Assembly: GCA_038030265.1 (NCBI GenBank)
Contig: CM075937.1
Span: 44,992,198 to 45,056,197, forward strand
DNA: 64,000 nucleotides
Source of the DNA: Corythucha ciliata
Lineage: Eukaryota > Arthropoda > Insecta > Hemiptera > Tingidae
Direction of reading: 5' to 3'
The notes below the pieces were generated by a model. The model did no database searches. It saw only the letters and a program-made list of their open reading frames with translations, and was not told the DNA's origin. This document shows, piece after piece, positions 42,759 through 53,040 of the stretch; within the stretch, counting starts at the first letter, position 1, and each line of letters opens with the position of its first letter. The position numbers were made by a program, and so were the translations under genes.

Positions 42759-42978
42759 TTTTGTAACTTTGTTTTATATTATGTTTTTTGTTTTGGTTAA
42801 TATGTATAGTAAAAAAAAAAAAAAAAATCGGTTATAATCTGTAGAAATGAAAGACTACTGAAATAATGTTGTAGATATATTGCATATTTTGAGTAGTGAA
42901 TGCATAAAATATGTGCCTGTATTAGGAGTTTAAAAAAAAATTTAAAAAATTAAAAAAAAAAAAACTTTTGGGGGAAGA

Positions 42979-43440
42979 TGTTGTATGTAGTAAGAGGTTA
43001 CAAAAAGGGACTGTTACATGAAGAAGGGTACGGTGGGTACGGAGCATAGAGATAATATAACTACTAGAGGGGGCATTGAATGCGCAAACAAGTATAAACT
43101 GGGGCGAGGATTAAAGTCATCCGGATATCGTTGCGGCTCCTTAGGTCTCTTCCCATTGGCTGTCTCAAAAGGTGGGGTTTTAAAAAGTCCCCCTTCACAC
43201 CATCCACATCCCCATAGGTACTTCTTCAACCAATAGCAAGGGGTTTTCGGAGCTAACTCGAGCTCTTGGTGACGCCAATCATGGACCGCTGCGCAATAGA
43301 CAATTCAAGCTCTAGTTATATTATCTCTATGGTACGGGGAAGGTTCTCTGAGATAACGAAGAAATTCAATTGCGTGTGCTGTTTGTATAGTGAATTTTAA
43401 TTAATAAAAACTGTTTGTGTAAGTCTAAATAAACACAACA
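42979..43440 (+). repeat. Gypsy-2 3' LTR, interrupted by a MITE
   Basis: TGTTGTATG at 42979 and ACACAACA at 43440 form short inverted ends. The purine tract GGGGGAAGA precedes it. Without the MITE and its duplication the LTR is about 167 bp. Confidence 0.75.
43045..43331. mobile_element. 287-bp hAT-type MITE in the Gypsy-2 LTR
   Basis: Inverted ends CATAGAGATAATATAACTA (left, 43045) and its complement ending CTATG at 43331. Flanks are GTACGGAG (43037-43044) and GTACGGGG (43332-43339), an 8-bp duplication with one mismatch. CA...TG ends plus an 8-bp duplication fit a non-autonomous hAT. The interior has no transposase. Confidence 0.8.
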
Positions 43441-44208
43441 GCCTCTATGGCCGCAACATCCGTCTGGAACACCGTCGCGTATTTCCCCAACGTCAGGCTC
43501 TCTGCCACCCCCATTCCGGGGATGTATATGCCCGACCCAGCCTTTCCTTTCCCGGTTCCAATTTTTGAACCGACCGTAAAACACTTGATCTCTTCTGAAT
43601 CCCTCCATTCCTCTCCACCTTGCCCGGTCTCCCGGGATAGTTTGACCATGATCGTCTTTGCAAAGTCCCCTTGTTTTACCATTTGATCCGATCTCATGCC
43701 CGTGGACGGTGCCACTCTGCGCATGTGTTCTCGTATCCCCCCCGTTTCCCATCTTCCCTGACATGCAGTCCAATCTGTATGCCGCTTCCATAGCCCGTGC
43801 CTGCAGTTCAAGGCTTAAGGGTTTTAGTCCCAGCATTACCTCCATCGGTCTTGTTGGTGTCGTTCTGAACGCACTCTGTCTAGTTTTGCTGCGTTTCCCT
43901 TTTTGTTCTCCGCCTTCCACCAAACCGTGGCCCCGTAGAGGATCCTTGGTCGGATAATCCCCGTGTACAACCATAGGGTCATTTTGGGGTTCAGGCCCCT
44001 ATGTTTTCCCCACTACCCTTCTAACCTGACAAAAGGTGCCCATCGCCTTTTGATAAGTTTCTCTTATGTGCTTCTCCCAGCTCAGTCGATGATCTAGCCA
44101 CACCCCTAAATACATAACTTCAGTTGTTAACTCCACCTCCTTGTCCCTAATATGTAGAGTCTGAAGCCCCTGCCTGTTCCTTTTGTGGGTGAACAGACAC
44201 AGCTTCAC
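43441..44208 (-). pseudogene. Jockey-like ORF2: RT C-terminus and RNase H start
   Basis: Frames at 44208-43999 (VMYLGVWLDHRLSWEKHI, the RT thumb block) and 43974-43425 cover the connection region and the first part of RNase H (CFTVGSKIGTGKGKAGSGIY, then GKYATVFQTDVAAIEA). The sequence stops inside RNase H exactly where the Gypsy-2 LTR ends at 43440. The first RNase H motif reads FTVGS where FTDGS is usual, so one catalytic Asp is probably lost. Frameshifts near 43980 and 43820. Confidence 0.78.
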
Positions 44209-44616
44209 TTTGCTGTGGTTAAACCTCTTGGTTCACACCATTCCTCTACTAAACTCATCGCCTGTCTCATAAGTTCAAAAAGTGTCGACAATACCTTCCC
44301 TTTAACCACGAATGGCTCCATCATCCACAAAAAATTGCATATAAAAGCCATTTTCCTTCATTAATCTAATTAGCCTTCTTATAAGGACTTTTTTCTAGAA
44401 ATTTCATATTCGTTCTTGAAAAATACGAGGCACCTATTCATTTCTGACGTAGTTTTATTAACATAAATCTCAAAATTGGTGACGGAAAAATGAAAAAAAA
44501 AATGGAAAAAGGGGCGAGAGGCTAGACCCCAGCGGGGTTCCTTTTTTTGCCCTCCTTTCTACCGTTTCTCCCCCTAATTCTGCCCTAATCCACCTATGCC
44601 TCAGAGCATGACTAAT
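44209..44616 (-). pseudogene. Jockey-like RT palm, heavily decayed
   Basis: The 44209-44360 part still reads FFVDDGAI, the catalytic RT box with FVDD in place of YADD, among stops. The 44380-44616 part has no recognisable motif and holds A-rich sequence that may be an insertion or deletion scar. RT domain B is not found. Confidence 0.6.
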
Positions 44617-45785
44617 TCATCTAACCACCATTGGGTTCACCCGAAAGGTTTTCAAAGCCTCCACTAAACACTGAAAAGTGACCTGTTTGAATGCTCCCTC
44701 TATGTCCAGGAACAAAACCAATGCGTATTCTTTTTGGGATATGGTATCCTCCAGCTTCCCTACTAGCTCTTGCAACGCCGACTCTGACGATTTCCCCGCT
44801 ATATATGCATGCTGCCTCGGGTGATATGGTCTACTTTTACCTATGCCCTCCCTAATGTACCCGTCTAACGTCTTCTCCACTAACCTCATCATTACCGAAC
44901 TTAAACTTATAGGCCTAAAGTTTCCGCCCTATCATGCTTCCCTCCACCTTTAGGTATGAACGATACTCTCACCCTTTTCCTTGGCGTAGGTACTTGCCCC
45001 GTCTCCAGAGATTTATCGAAGAGTCTCCTTATCCTTTCCTGAGCCCGTCCTCCGGCCCTCTGCAGCATGCATGGGTATACACCGTCGATTCCCGGTGCTT
45101 TAGATTGGCCCATCGATTTTAGGGCCCATCTGAAGCGCTCTCCATTAATAATAGAGTCGCTCTGTTTCATCGCTCCTTCATGTTACGCTTTATGCTGGCT
45201 GGGCGCGACCTTTTCCTCCTCACAACCTGGAAAATGCGCGCTTAATAACGACTCCAAAATTTTCCTAATTTCTACCACTACTTCACCTGACGGCTCAATA
45301 ATTGTGCCTAGAGTTGCCGCCTATCCTCCTTGCTATGCCGTTTAGTCTCGCCGCCTCCCGCGTGCTATCCACCTCTTCGCAAAAACTCCTCCACGACTTT
45401 CTCTTCTCTCTCCGAATTGCACTCTTGTACTCCTTCCGCGCCCGGTGATACGCCTCCCATTCCTCCTCTCCATGCGTTCTCTTAGCCGCGCTCAACGACG
45501 AGTTCATCCTCCGCTTCTTCTCTTTAAGGTGGGCATTCCACCACACCACTCCCCTTTCTATGACTCTTCTCTCGGGACAAGCCGCCTGAAAAGTCAAAGT
45601 TATAATTTCTCTAATCTCTTTCTCCTCTTCATCTAAAATGTTTTTGGATAATTCTCCCGTTGCCTCTCCTACCATCTCCCAGTCCGTTCGTCTCGGATTC
45701 CTCCCAGGGGGTTTCTTTACTTCTTTGGCTCCTAAACTAAACATAATAGGCCTGTGATCAGAGGTTATTAATCTGTCACAGACCC
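44617..45785 (-). pseudogene. Jockey-like ORF2: endonuclease end, linker and RT start
   Basis: Read down from 45785: LITSDHRPIMFSL (the SDHRPI endonuclease C-terminal motif), then the linker WWNAHLKEKKRRMNSSL and KSAIRREKRKSWRSFCEEVD. RT start FRWALKSMGQSKAPGIDGVY and HPRQHAYIAGKSSESALQEL are followed by domain A LVLFLDIEGAFKQV near 44700. Stops and frameshifts lie near 45290, 45180 and 44900. The order is right for a Jockey-type ORF2. Confidence 0.8.
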
Positions 45786-45789
45786 GCTA

Positions 45790-45985
45790 AGAAATGACGT
45801 TGTGCATCCACTTGCTGTAAGGAAGCTTAATTTCAGCAATTGGACAAACACGATTTCCTTTTCAAGAAATGGACATTTTTTTTTGTCCAGATGTCGTAAT
45901 TTTTTTAAATTACGGCAAGTGGAGACACTTCGTGAAATGGACATCCATTTCATGAAGTGGACAATTTCGCCAAGTGGGTGCGACA
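45790..45985. mobile_element. MITE-like foldback inside the Jockey endonuclease
   Basis: About 200 bp with partly inverted ends (GCATCCACTTG on the left; complement CGCACCCACTTG at the right) and internal motifs AAATGGACA and TGTCCA. It separates the two endonuclease halves. A target duplication was not identified and part of the endonuclease is missing, so insertion plus deletion is likely. Confidence 0.5.
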
Positions 45986-46335
45986 TATACATACGGTTCC
46001 TGAAACAGTCCCACGTCGAACTCCTTTTTACCCAGCAGTACGGCTACATCAGCTGCCGCCGTTTTACTATGCTGGGTATTCGCCTGTAGAAACTTCACTT
46101 ACCTCTTACCTAGAAACTTACTTACCTTTGTGGGGGGGGGGCGGAGCAAATCTCCCTCCACCTCCTCCAAAGTTCTACCAAACGGTGGACGCCGGGCTGT
46201 TGTAGCTGTCGTGGCGACCGACCCACTCCCCCCCCCCCCGGCTGCTGTCTCTGAACCGTTATCTCCTCCTCTACATCCATCGCGGTTTCCTCCTCGTCGG
46301 TCTCATCCCCTAGCCACGGGCTTCTAAGTACCAAG
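45986..46335 (-). pseudogene. Jockey-like ORF1 end and ORF2 endonuclease start
   Basis: From 46098 down: KFLQANTQHSKTAAADVAVL and FDVGLFQEPYV, the N-terminal endonuclease blocks (Q-N...QEPY) of Jockey-type ORF2. Upstream (46335-46122) an acidic, Gln/Gly-rich frame may be the ORF1 C-terminus, but no zinc knuckle is left. The frame is lost at 45985, where the foldback begins. Confidence 0.68.
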
Positions 46336-47464
46336 AACTACTTTTATCTCAATAGTCAGCAATTTTGCTAAAATTGTAGAGAAATGTGTGAAAAAGCAAC
46401 TAATGGACTATTTAACCTCAGAAAATATCATCTCACCGCACCAATATGGGTTTGTCCCGGGCCGCAGTACGGCAGATGCTATTTCTTGTTTGACTACAGA
46501 ACTTACTACTGCTATGGATAATAATGAGAAGGCGCTAGTGGTGTATCTAGATCTGGCCAAGGCTTTCGACTCAATAAATCATGATATGATAATTGCAAGG
46601 CTGAGCCATTACGGTGTGACATCCACCCCACTACAGTGGTTCAACAGTTACTTGGAAGGCAGGAAACAGAGAGTTAAGATAGGGAAAACCCTGAGTCACT
46701 CAAGGGAACTTAAATTTGGTGTACCCCAGGGAACTGTGCTAGGGCCGGTCCTCTTTATGGCGTTTATCAATGAAATGATGGCGGTCTTGCCGGATCGATC
46801 CATCATATGCTATGCAGACGATACGGCAATAATTTTCAAAGGGTCTAGCTGGGATAATACCTATTCTAGAGCTGAGAGAGGAGTTGCTCTTGTTCGTGAT
46901 TGGATAACGAATAATGGACTGACTATTAATTTTAATAAAACTAATTTTGTTACTTATACTATCAGGAGTGCAGAGCAGCCTGTAGAGAATAATTTATTCA
47001 TCCATACAGTGAACTGCCTTTCAAGTTTTTCTAGTGCCTCTTGTAGCAGGTATTGTGTTCAAATAAGTAGATTGAATGCAGTCAAGTATTTGGGTGTTTA
47101 TATGGATTCGAATTTAAGATGGGATGTACATATAGATAAGCTAAATTCTAGGTTAAGAAGATTGATCTATATTTTTGCAAAATTGAGAAGTGTCATTAAT
47201 CAGCCCACTCTGAGAATGGTTTACTTTGCCCTGTGTCAATCACTTCTTCTATATGGACTGGTAGCATGGGGTTCTGCCCCAAAGTATGTAATACGGTCGT
47301 TGCTAGCAACTCACAAGTTTATTATAAGGACTATTGCCTGGAAAAAATCTAGGGATGCTACAGAACCATTATTCCTGAAACTGAGGATCTGTTCTTTGAA
47401 AAAACTATACTTGAAGACTTCTTTACTTCATTGTATTAAGGAATCTAAAATTGTTTTCCTGTAA
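46336..47464 (+). pseudogene. Non-LTR reverse transcriptase, 5'-truncated
   Basis: Plus-strand frame of about 370 codons beginning inside RT motif 1 (FAKIVEKCVKKQLMDYL); no start codon or endonuclease precedes it. It shows HQYGFVPGRSTADAI, VVYLDLAKAFDSINHD (A), GVPQGTVLGPVLF (B), and the intact catalytic CYADDTAIIF (C) near 46811. VKYLGVYMDSNLRWDVHI and YGLVAWGSA (thumb) follow. It ends at TAA 47462. The truncated start fits incomplete reverse transcription. No poly(A) tail or target duplication was found. Clade not assigned; the motifs are CR1/Jockey-like. Confidence 0.85.
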
Positions 47465-48239
47465 TGATAGCTCTAGTAGAGCTCCAAACGAAGGGCAGAT
47501 GGTTGCGTGGGTGGCGGCTGCTGGGGTTGGCCGGCGGCGGAGTTGTCCGGGTGAAACGCTGAATGTATGACCGGGACGATACATCATGATCCAATCCAGA
47601 CTTGGCGAATCCCTGTAAATAACGAATAAAATGATAGTTTATATACAGAATAACATAAATAAAAACAATGTAAACAAACGTGACGTGAAGTGACAAGTGA
47701 TAGTGAAGAACGAACCGCCAAAAATAATAATGGAGACCGAAGTTCAAAGATATGTGTAGTTCAGAGAGACTGGCAGCATTGCGGATGGGTAGAAAAGATA
47801 CTCCGCCTGGTGGTGGCTGCTCTCACATTCTCACTTGGTCGTCGAGTCATCGCATCTGGTGAAGTCCAAATACGGTATGAATAATATCCATCGACATCAA
47901 TTTAAAGTGTAATACCATTCAATAACGTCCGCCGTGAACTGTTTTGCCTCCTCTAGCCAAAGACACAACATGAATGCTGAAATCTTAACCTATAGAAGGC
48001 GTGTAAACGCCTTCTTTTGCGAGTCCAAGAGTAGACATAACTGACGTGTTGGACAGTGCTCCGAGTTATCGTTCGGTTCCGTTCCCTTCGTGGACAGGCG
48101 TGGACGGGCGACACCACGAAACAAGAGGTTGGTCGTTCAATTTCATAAATAATCGTAAGAGACACCCGCGAACGCTAAAGGCCGCACACTCGATAAAGGA
48201 CTTTACATAGACATACATTTCTTGCTTATATTAATGTAT
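47465..48239. other. Intergenic, no gene seen
   Basis: About 770 bp, GC-rich near 47500-47570 and AT-rich after. AGCTCTAGTAGAGCT at about 47468-47482 is a short palindrome just after the RT stop. Nothing else recognised. Confidence 0.6.
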
Positions 48240-49278
48240 ATAATTTCGTAAATAATTGAAAAAAAAAAACTTGACCCGGGTCAGTTCCACTCCCAAGTAG
48301 CCTACCCTTTTCACCTCTTCCACGTCTTCTTTCGGGACCTCGATTGTAACCACCGTTTTCAACCCGACCTGATCGGTCTCAAAGCTAACGATATTCCACT
48401 TTTCGAATCGGAATGCGAGATCTGGGTTCACTACCGCCATACACGGCAGGTGTTCATTCTGTCTCAATCCGAAACCAGTGAGGACCCCCCGGATTCGCTT
48501 CGGAATCGGCAGTTCCGAGAGCCGGTAGATCCCCCATCCATATGCCCCCACCCCGTCCCTTAACGTACTTATTAACAGGTCCGCATATTCTTTACTCCCG
48601 CACGTCATAACGTACATTTTACTCTCCTGTACAAGCCCGGAGTCTAGAAATCTTATCGTACTCTGGCACTCTTGTATAAGCGCTCTTATACTCTATACCC
48701 CTCCCCCGGAGGGGTAGGGTGCGAGGTCGACCGAAATCTCTTCTGATTTTCGTTCCGTTGTTCCTCCCGTACTCTATACGATTGTTCGCGTTGTTGCTCG
48801 AACCTCCCCTTAAAAACCCTTGAGGGGCTGTCTTGCTCTCGCCTCAGCTACCTTACGGGTTTTGTTCTCGCGCCTACTCTTATCCCTGGCTTTCTTACCC
48901 TCTCGACGAGTCCTAATAAAGCCCTCCGAATCTGCCGCCTCAGAATTTGACTGGGCCGCTGCTCGCGTCCCTGTCGGTCTCAAATTTCCATCAACCACCG
49001 TGTTTATTGCTTGGGTCGGTATTCCGCCCTGGTTCGCTTGGGCTGACGAGTCGTCCGTGGCTGTTCCAGAGGCATGTAGACCCGTCTCTGGAATTTCTCA
49101 GTTTTCCAGCCGAGTTAATTAAATCCTCCTGGTTATCGCCCGATAACAGTGAGCGATAACACGGCCCTGGTGGCCTCTGACCAATAAACCTAAATTTTTC
49201 CACTACCAACGAACCAACGCGATTGACCAAGCACTCAAATTGATCGTTTTTACCTCCTTTCTCACTTCCGCACCACAA
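48240..49278 (-). pseudogene. DUF4780-like ORF1 remnant of a retroelement
   Basis: The frame 48617-48240 opens at ATG 48617 and encodes YVMTCGSKEYADLL, GAYGWGIYRLSELPIPKRI, LRQNEHLPCMAVVNPDL and FEKWNIVSFE. The spacing of W, P, QNP-like and W blocks resembles the DUF4780 domain found in retroelement-associated ORFs of arthropods. Coding-like sequence continues upstream (IRALIQECQSTIRFLDSG) but meets a stop near 48690. Arg/Lys-rich frames at 48998-48810 and 49278-48991 may be its N-terminal part. No ORF2 follows. The family call rests on pattern memory and is tentative. Confidence 0.45.
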
Positions 49279-49367
49279 AACACTTGTAAACTGCCTTAAA
49301 AAGACAAAAACGCGTATATTCGAGAGCCCCTGATACCGAAGAACGTTATCAGGTTACCGTAACCTTC

Positions 49368-49444
49368 CGAGTCCTCAGCTCAGTTGGTTAGAGCACCTAC
49401 CGCGAAACCAGGAGGTCATGGGTTCGAAGCCCACCTTGGGAGCA
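49368..49444 (+). ncRNA. tRNA-derived sequence (SINE head or tRNA pseudogene)
   Basis: GCTCAGTTGGTTAGAGC is a perfect D arm (A box) and GGGTTCGAAGCCC a perfect T arm (B box, GGTTCGANNCC). The anticodon stem is mispaired, position 33 is not T and the acceptor arms do not pair. A T7 run (Pol III terminator) follows at 49446-49452. This is most likely the head of a tRNA-derived SINE or a decayed tRNA; the reverse strand gives the GFEPMTSWF peptide often mis-annotated from such repeats. The SINE tail was not delimited. Confidence 0.6.
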
Positions 49445-49452
49445 ATTTTTTT

Positions 49453-50035
49453 CTCGGAGCTCAAAACAAGTAAAAAACGGGGAGTAATTAATTTAAAGAT
49501 TAATTTCATTATTTTCAGCATCCCCACTCCCTCGAATTTACAGGTGTGACTATGGTAGTGCGGTGAAAAGGGGAGTAATCCCAAAATTGTACGTAGAAAG
49601 GGTCTTCTAAATTCAATTAATTCACTAATTGTTGGACATATAAAGAAAAAGTGAAATAATTTATCCGTTAAATTCTGTCGTTTCAATCACTTGTCATTGT
49701 TATTCTTTTGCATGTTCGTTATAATTTAATAATTATGTTTCATGATAGCGTTTATTTTGTTGAGTAATCTTCGCTGCGGCGATAAGTGCTACACGCGTGT
49801 CGCGGATGTCGCCACCCTTCTGCGATCGGTTACTCTCGTTGAGTTTTGACAAGGCGAGGGCTACTAACTGAGGAGTAACATTTTTGTTTCAGTTTCAGAA
49901 TGAGTGGATCATAATCATAACTGGTTTAAGAGTTCCGCGCCTAGGACATTGCGCATGTCTGCTGTTGACGCTTCGCGGACCCATCGACATGGGACGAGTC
50001 CACGCTCTTACACTTCTTGCTAGTAGAAGCGAACC
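49453..50035. other. Intergenic, no gene seen
   Basis: About 580 bp of AT-rich sequence after the tRNA-like unit; the first 100-200 bp may be the SINE body. No coding or repeat structure recognised. Confidence 0.5.
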
Positions 50036-50271
50036 TGTTATGTTCTTATTCATTTTTTAATTATTCATTTTCTGTAAAATAAGCATTCTCCCTTACTCCT
50101 CAACGCATAAGGAATTCCCCGGCGCAAGCGCCTCCTAATGCCTCCTGCTCACCGTCCTTCAGTACGATTCCGGCCTCCTATTTTAAAATACAGTTTTCTA
50201 ATTCTTTGCTCAAAAACAAAGTGTTATTATTATTATTTTCACTCCTTCTCCTTCGCCACCCAAACACAACA
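50036..50271 (+). repeat. Gypsy-3 5' LTR
   Basis: About 236 bp, TGTTATGTTC at the start and ACACAACA at the end, followed by AAATTGGCGACGAGG. Contains an ATT microsatellite near 50225. Confidence 0.82.
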
Positions 50272-50440
50272 AAATTGGCGACGAGGATGGGATCCGCGAA
50301 GGACTGAAGGATCTACTCTCCGCTCACACGAAAATAAACAAAGCCGTGCCGCCGCTCCCGCCGGCCCACTTCTAGCTCTTATTCTCTCAGTGAGGCCGTT
50401 CCATTCGCTCTTATTCTACTAACAATATTAAAAGAAAAAA

Positions 50441-51600
50441 AATGGCTCAAGCAAACGTACGTGGTTCCATTCGAAGTTGACAGCGGAAGTCCAGTCAACA
50501 TTATGAACAAAAACGCATTCGAAAAGCTCCAAATAAACATCCCGCTCCAACAGCCCACATTATCCTTCAAAACTTACACTGGCGAAATTTTTAAGCCCGT
50601 TGGGCAAGCTCGTATACCAATTTCCTTCCGCAATTATTCTGGAAAGCTCTTGCTCTACATTGTTGACTCACTTTCTGCGACTATTCTGGGCAGAAGCTGG
50701 ATGCGCTCCATTGGGCTCACTATTCAAAGCATTAATCATCTACAAAACGAATCACTGACCAAGTTAAAGAACGACATATTCACGCGTTTCCTGCTCTTTA
50801 CGCTTGCTCCCGAACACTAAACCAGTTTATATCAAGGCTCGCCCGGTACCATATGCTCTTCTTGATAAAGTAAACGAAGAACTGGACTCTCTCGAAGCTC
50901 AAGACGTAATACAGAAAACGGATCACAGTGACTGGGGAAGCCCCCTCGTTCTCGTTCCGAAACCAGACAAATCCGTCAGGCTCTGCGTCGATTACAAAAA
51001 CACAGTCAATCCTGCTCTTCAAGACGTTAGATACCCCATTCCGCTCATCGAAGACCTATTTCATAAGCTCCAGGGTGGTCGTTACTTCTGCAAGCTCGAC
51101 ATACACAAAGCATATTTAAACGTCAAAATGGACTCCGACAGCTCCAAAATCATGGCCATCACCCCACACCGAGGCACATACAAAATGAACAAATTAGCTT
51201 TCGGCATCAAAACAGCTCCAAATGAATTTCAAAAAATCATGGACCAGGCATTTCAAGGCATTCCAGGCCTTGCTGTATATTTCGACGACATCATCATTCA
51301 AGGTCCAACAATTCAACAGTGCAAGGAGCGCTTATTTAAGCGTCTCGACAAGCTCGCAGAACTCGATTTACACATCAACAAAGACAAATGTTTTTTCTTC
51401 GAAAAAGAAGTACAATATCTAGGCCATCGTATCACGGCCGATGGGCTGAAAAAGACCTCAGATAAAATCGACGCCATCCAAAAAGCTCCTCGCCCACAAA
51501 CCAGCGATGACATCCGCTCCTTCCTTGGGTTAGTCATGTACTACGCAAAATTCCTCCCAGATGTCGCGACAACCACTGCACCATTACGGAAATTATTAGA
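50441..51600 (+). pseudogene. Gypsy-3 protease and RT
   Basis: A short gag start (ATG 50441, MAQANV) runs straight into protease sequence in another frame: PFEVDSGSPVNIM with an intact DSG, then LSATILGRSWM. RT from about 50804 has ARPVPYALLDKV, DYKNTVNPALQ, CKLDIHKAYLNVKM and the catalytic YFDD in VYFDDIIIQG near 51280. DKCFFFEKEVQYLGHRI and SFLGLVMYYAKFLP follow. The frame is lost near 51610, at the junction with integrase C-terminal sequence. RNase H and the integrase core are absent. Confidence 0.86.
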
Positions 51601-51609
51601 AAATAACTC

Positions 51610-52204
51610 AAAATTTCAAATTGCACAACATCCTCTTCAAATGGCGATCTACTCCAAATGCTCAAAGCAAATCCCCTGCAGAGCTCCTGTTCCAGCGTCG
51701 ACTCCGCACGCCGCTCGATTTACTTCGCCCCGCTCCGTCCTCTGAGGACGCCTTACTCTCTTCCCCCCCCCCCCGCCTCGCAATCTACGCGTGGGAGACC
51801 GCGTCGCAGCACGAAACTACACTGGCTCAAATAAATGGAAATTTGGCACCGTCACCGAGAAAATGGGGAAGCTTCATTATTCGGTGAAGCTTGACGATGG
51901 ATACATCATTAAACGTCACATCGTCACGTGCGAGGTACCGCTACCATCAGCTCCAAATTCAAGGGAACTAGCCCCCTCCTGGCCTGCTCCACCACCTGCT
52001 CTAACGATGTTTCTTCCACGGCGGAAATCTGTATCCGCATCATCATTATCATCAGCACCGCATGACGAACAAGAAGACTCAATAGCTCCTACACGCTCCT
52101 CGGAAGCAGCAACGCCTGCCACTCCCTGCACACCCCGCAGCACACCACCGAGACCCAGTGCGCGAACGAAAACCTCCTCATTGGATGAACGATTATGTGC
52201 GTGA
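51610..52204 (+). pseudogene. Gypsy-3 integrase C-terminus
   Basis: Begins FKWRSTPNAQSKSPAELLFQ (the TPH/N..SPAELL block after the catalytic core), then RRLRTPLDLLRP. Frame shifts near 51790, after a C11 run, to GDRVAARNYTGSNKWKFGTV with GKLHYSVKLDDGYIIKRH, the GPY/F-type tail. A Pro/Ser-rich tail ends at TGA 52204. The fusion to the RT at 51610 removes about 700 residues of polyprotein. Confidence 0.82.
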
Positions 52205-52350
52205 GTGAAGTGTAATTCAAAGTTTTTTATTTTTATTTTCCTTCCGTTTAACGTATAACCTTTTTTTATTCTCGCGTTAAGTATCAATTTTTCATGAACT
52301 CTAACTTCTATTCTTATTTTTCCCCGCTTTTATATTACGCGTGTGAGAAT

Positions 52351-52433
52351 TGTTATGTTCTTATTCATTTTTTATTTATTCATTTTCTGTAAAATAAGCA
52401 TTCTCCCTTACTCCTCAACGCATAAGGAATTCC
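52351..52433 (+). repeat. Gypsy-3 3' LTR, truncated
   Basis: 83 bp matching 50036-50118; one substitution seen near position 24. Cut at GGAATTCC by family B repeat. Confidence 0.82.
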
Positions 52434-52690
52434 TTTTTGATCAGGCAAACTATCCCCGAAAATTGGGCTTTGAACGAGCCCAGTCCACAAAATTGGATTT
52501 TTGAATGAGCGAAAATCGACAAAACTGATTTTTGAAAGAGCGAACCAACGAATAAAATTGGGGTTTGAAAACCCCACGAAATTTGGTTTTGAATGAGACG
52601 AATCCGCAAAATTTCGTTTTGAAAAAAAAAAAAAAAAAAAAAAAAAAAATCGGCGAAATAGGGTTCGCAGAGTTAAAATTGCGTTTTGTT
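52434..52690. repeat. Degenerate tandem array, family B (reverse)
   Basis: Units of about 35-45 bp with AAAATTGGATTTTTGAATGAGC; in reverse complement GCTCATTCAAAAATCCAATTTT. An A29 run at about 52621-52649 lies inside. The same unit in the other orientation is at about 56990-57880 and 62970-63130. Confidence 0.7.
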
Positions 52691-52904
52691 TCGTAAAGTG
52701 CCAAAACACGCGTGATTGTCCTAATTGTAATGTTCTAGTTTGTGGGGTGACTGTCAGATGCTAAGCCCCACAGCTAGATGTTGGGACTAGACGTTACAAC
52801 TTGAGTTTGAAAAGTAGGACAAAAAAGAGGACAAAGTAGGACATGTCCGGGGAAAGGAGGACGTCTGGTCACTCTACACTGTGAAGGTGATGAGGAATGA
52901 TTGT

Positions 52905-53040
52905 GGCTGAATATTCGGTTCAGCCCACGAAAGCGCTATTCTGAAGGTTCGAATTGAGAAAATTTGCACCTTCTAGGGGTAACTTCACAGCTAAAATTGA
53001 GAAAATACCCTGCTCTCCTGTTTCTTTAGCTAAAATTCAT
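52905..53040. repeat. Family A copy (short)
   Basis: GGCTGAATATTCGGTTCAG through GAAAATACCCTGCTC aligns with 12545-12690, including AATTGAGAAAATT and CACCTTCTAGGGG-type motifs. It is a fragment of the same dispersed family as the 12.4-13.7 kb array. Confidence 0.72.

Larger units (their letters stand above)
38760..43440 (+). mobile_element. Ty3/Gypsy element (Gypsy-2), 5' LTR missing, 3' LTR carrying a MITE
   Basis: Plus-strand element with gag, pol and integrase frames that are long and only lightly damaged. A 3' LTR starts TGTTGTATGTAG at 42979 after a GGGGGAAGA purine tract and ends ACACAACA at 43440. A 287-bp MITE and its 8-bp duplication sit inside that LTR, leaving about 167 bp of LTR proper. 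No matching 5' LTR precedes gag; the Copia element and then Jockey sequence are there instead. The right LTR abuts Jockey RNase H sequence, so Gypsy-2 inserted into the Jockey element. Confidence 0.88.
50036..52433 (+). mobile_element. Ty3/Gypsy deletion derivative (Gypsy-3)
   Basis: 5' LTR at 50036-50271 and a truncated 3' LTR at 52351-52433. Between them lie a primer-binding-type TTGGCGACGAGGATGG (50274), almost no gag, protease, RT, then a jump to the integrase C-terminus. Both the gag and the RNase H-integrase regions have been deleted. The surviving 83 bp of 3' LTR differs from the 5' LTR at one position that I can see. The 3' LTR ends in family B repeat, which marks a breakpoint. Confidence 0.88.

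Noticed and set aside
49375..49686. Minus ORF with GFEPMTSWF motif
   Set aside because: This peptide is the antisense translation of a tRNA-derived repeat and is a common false protein call.
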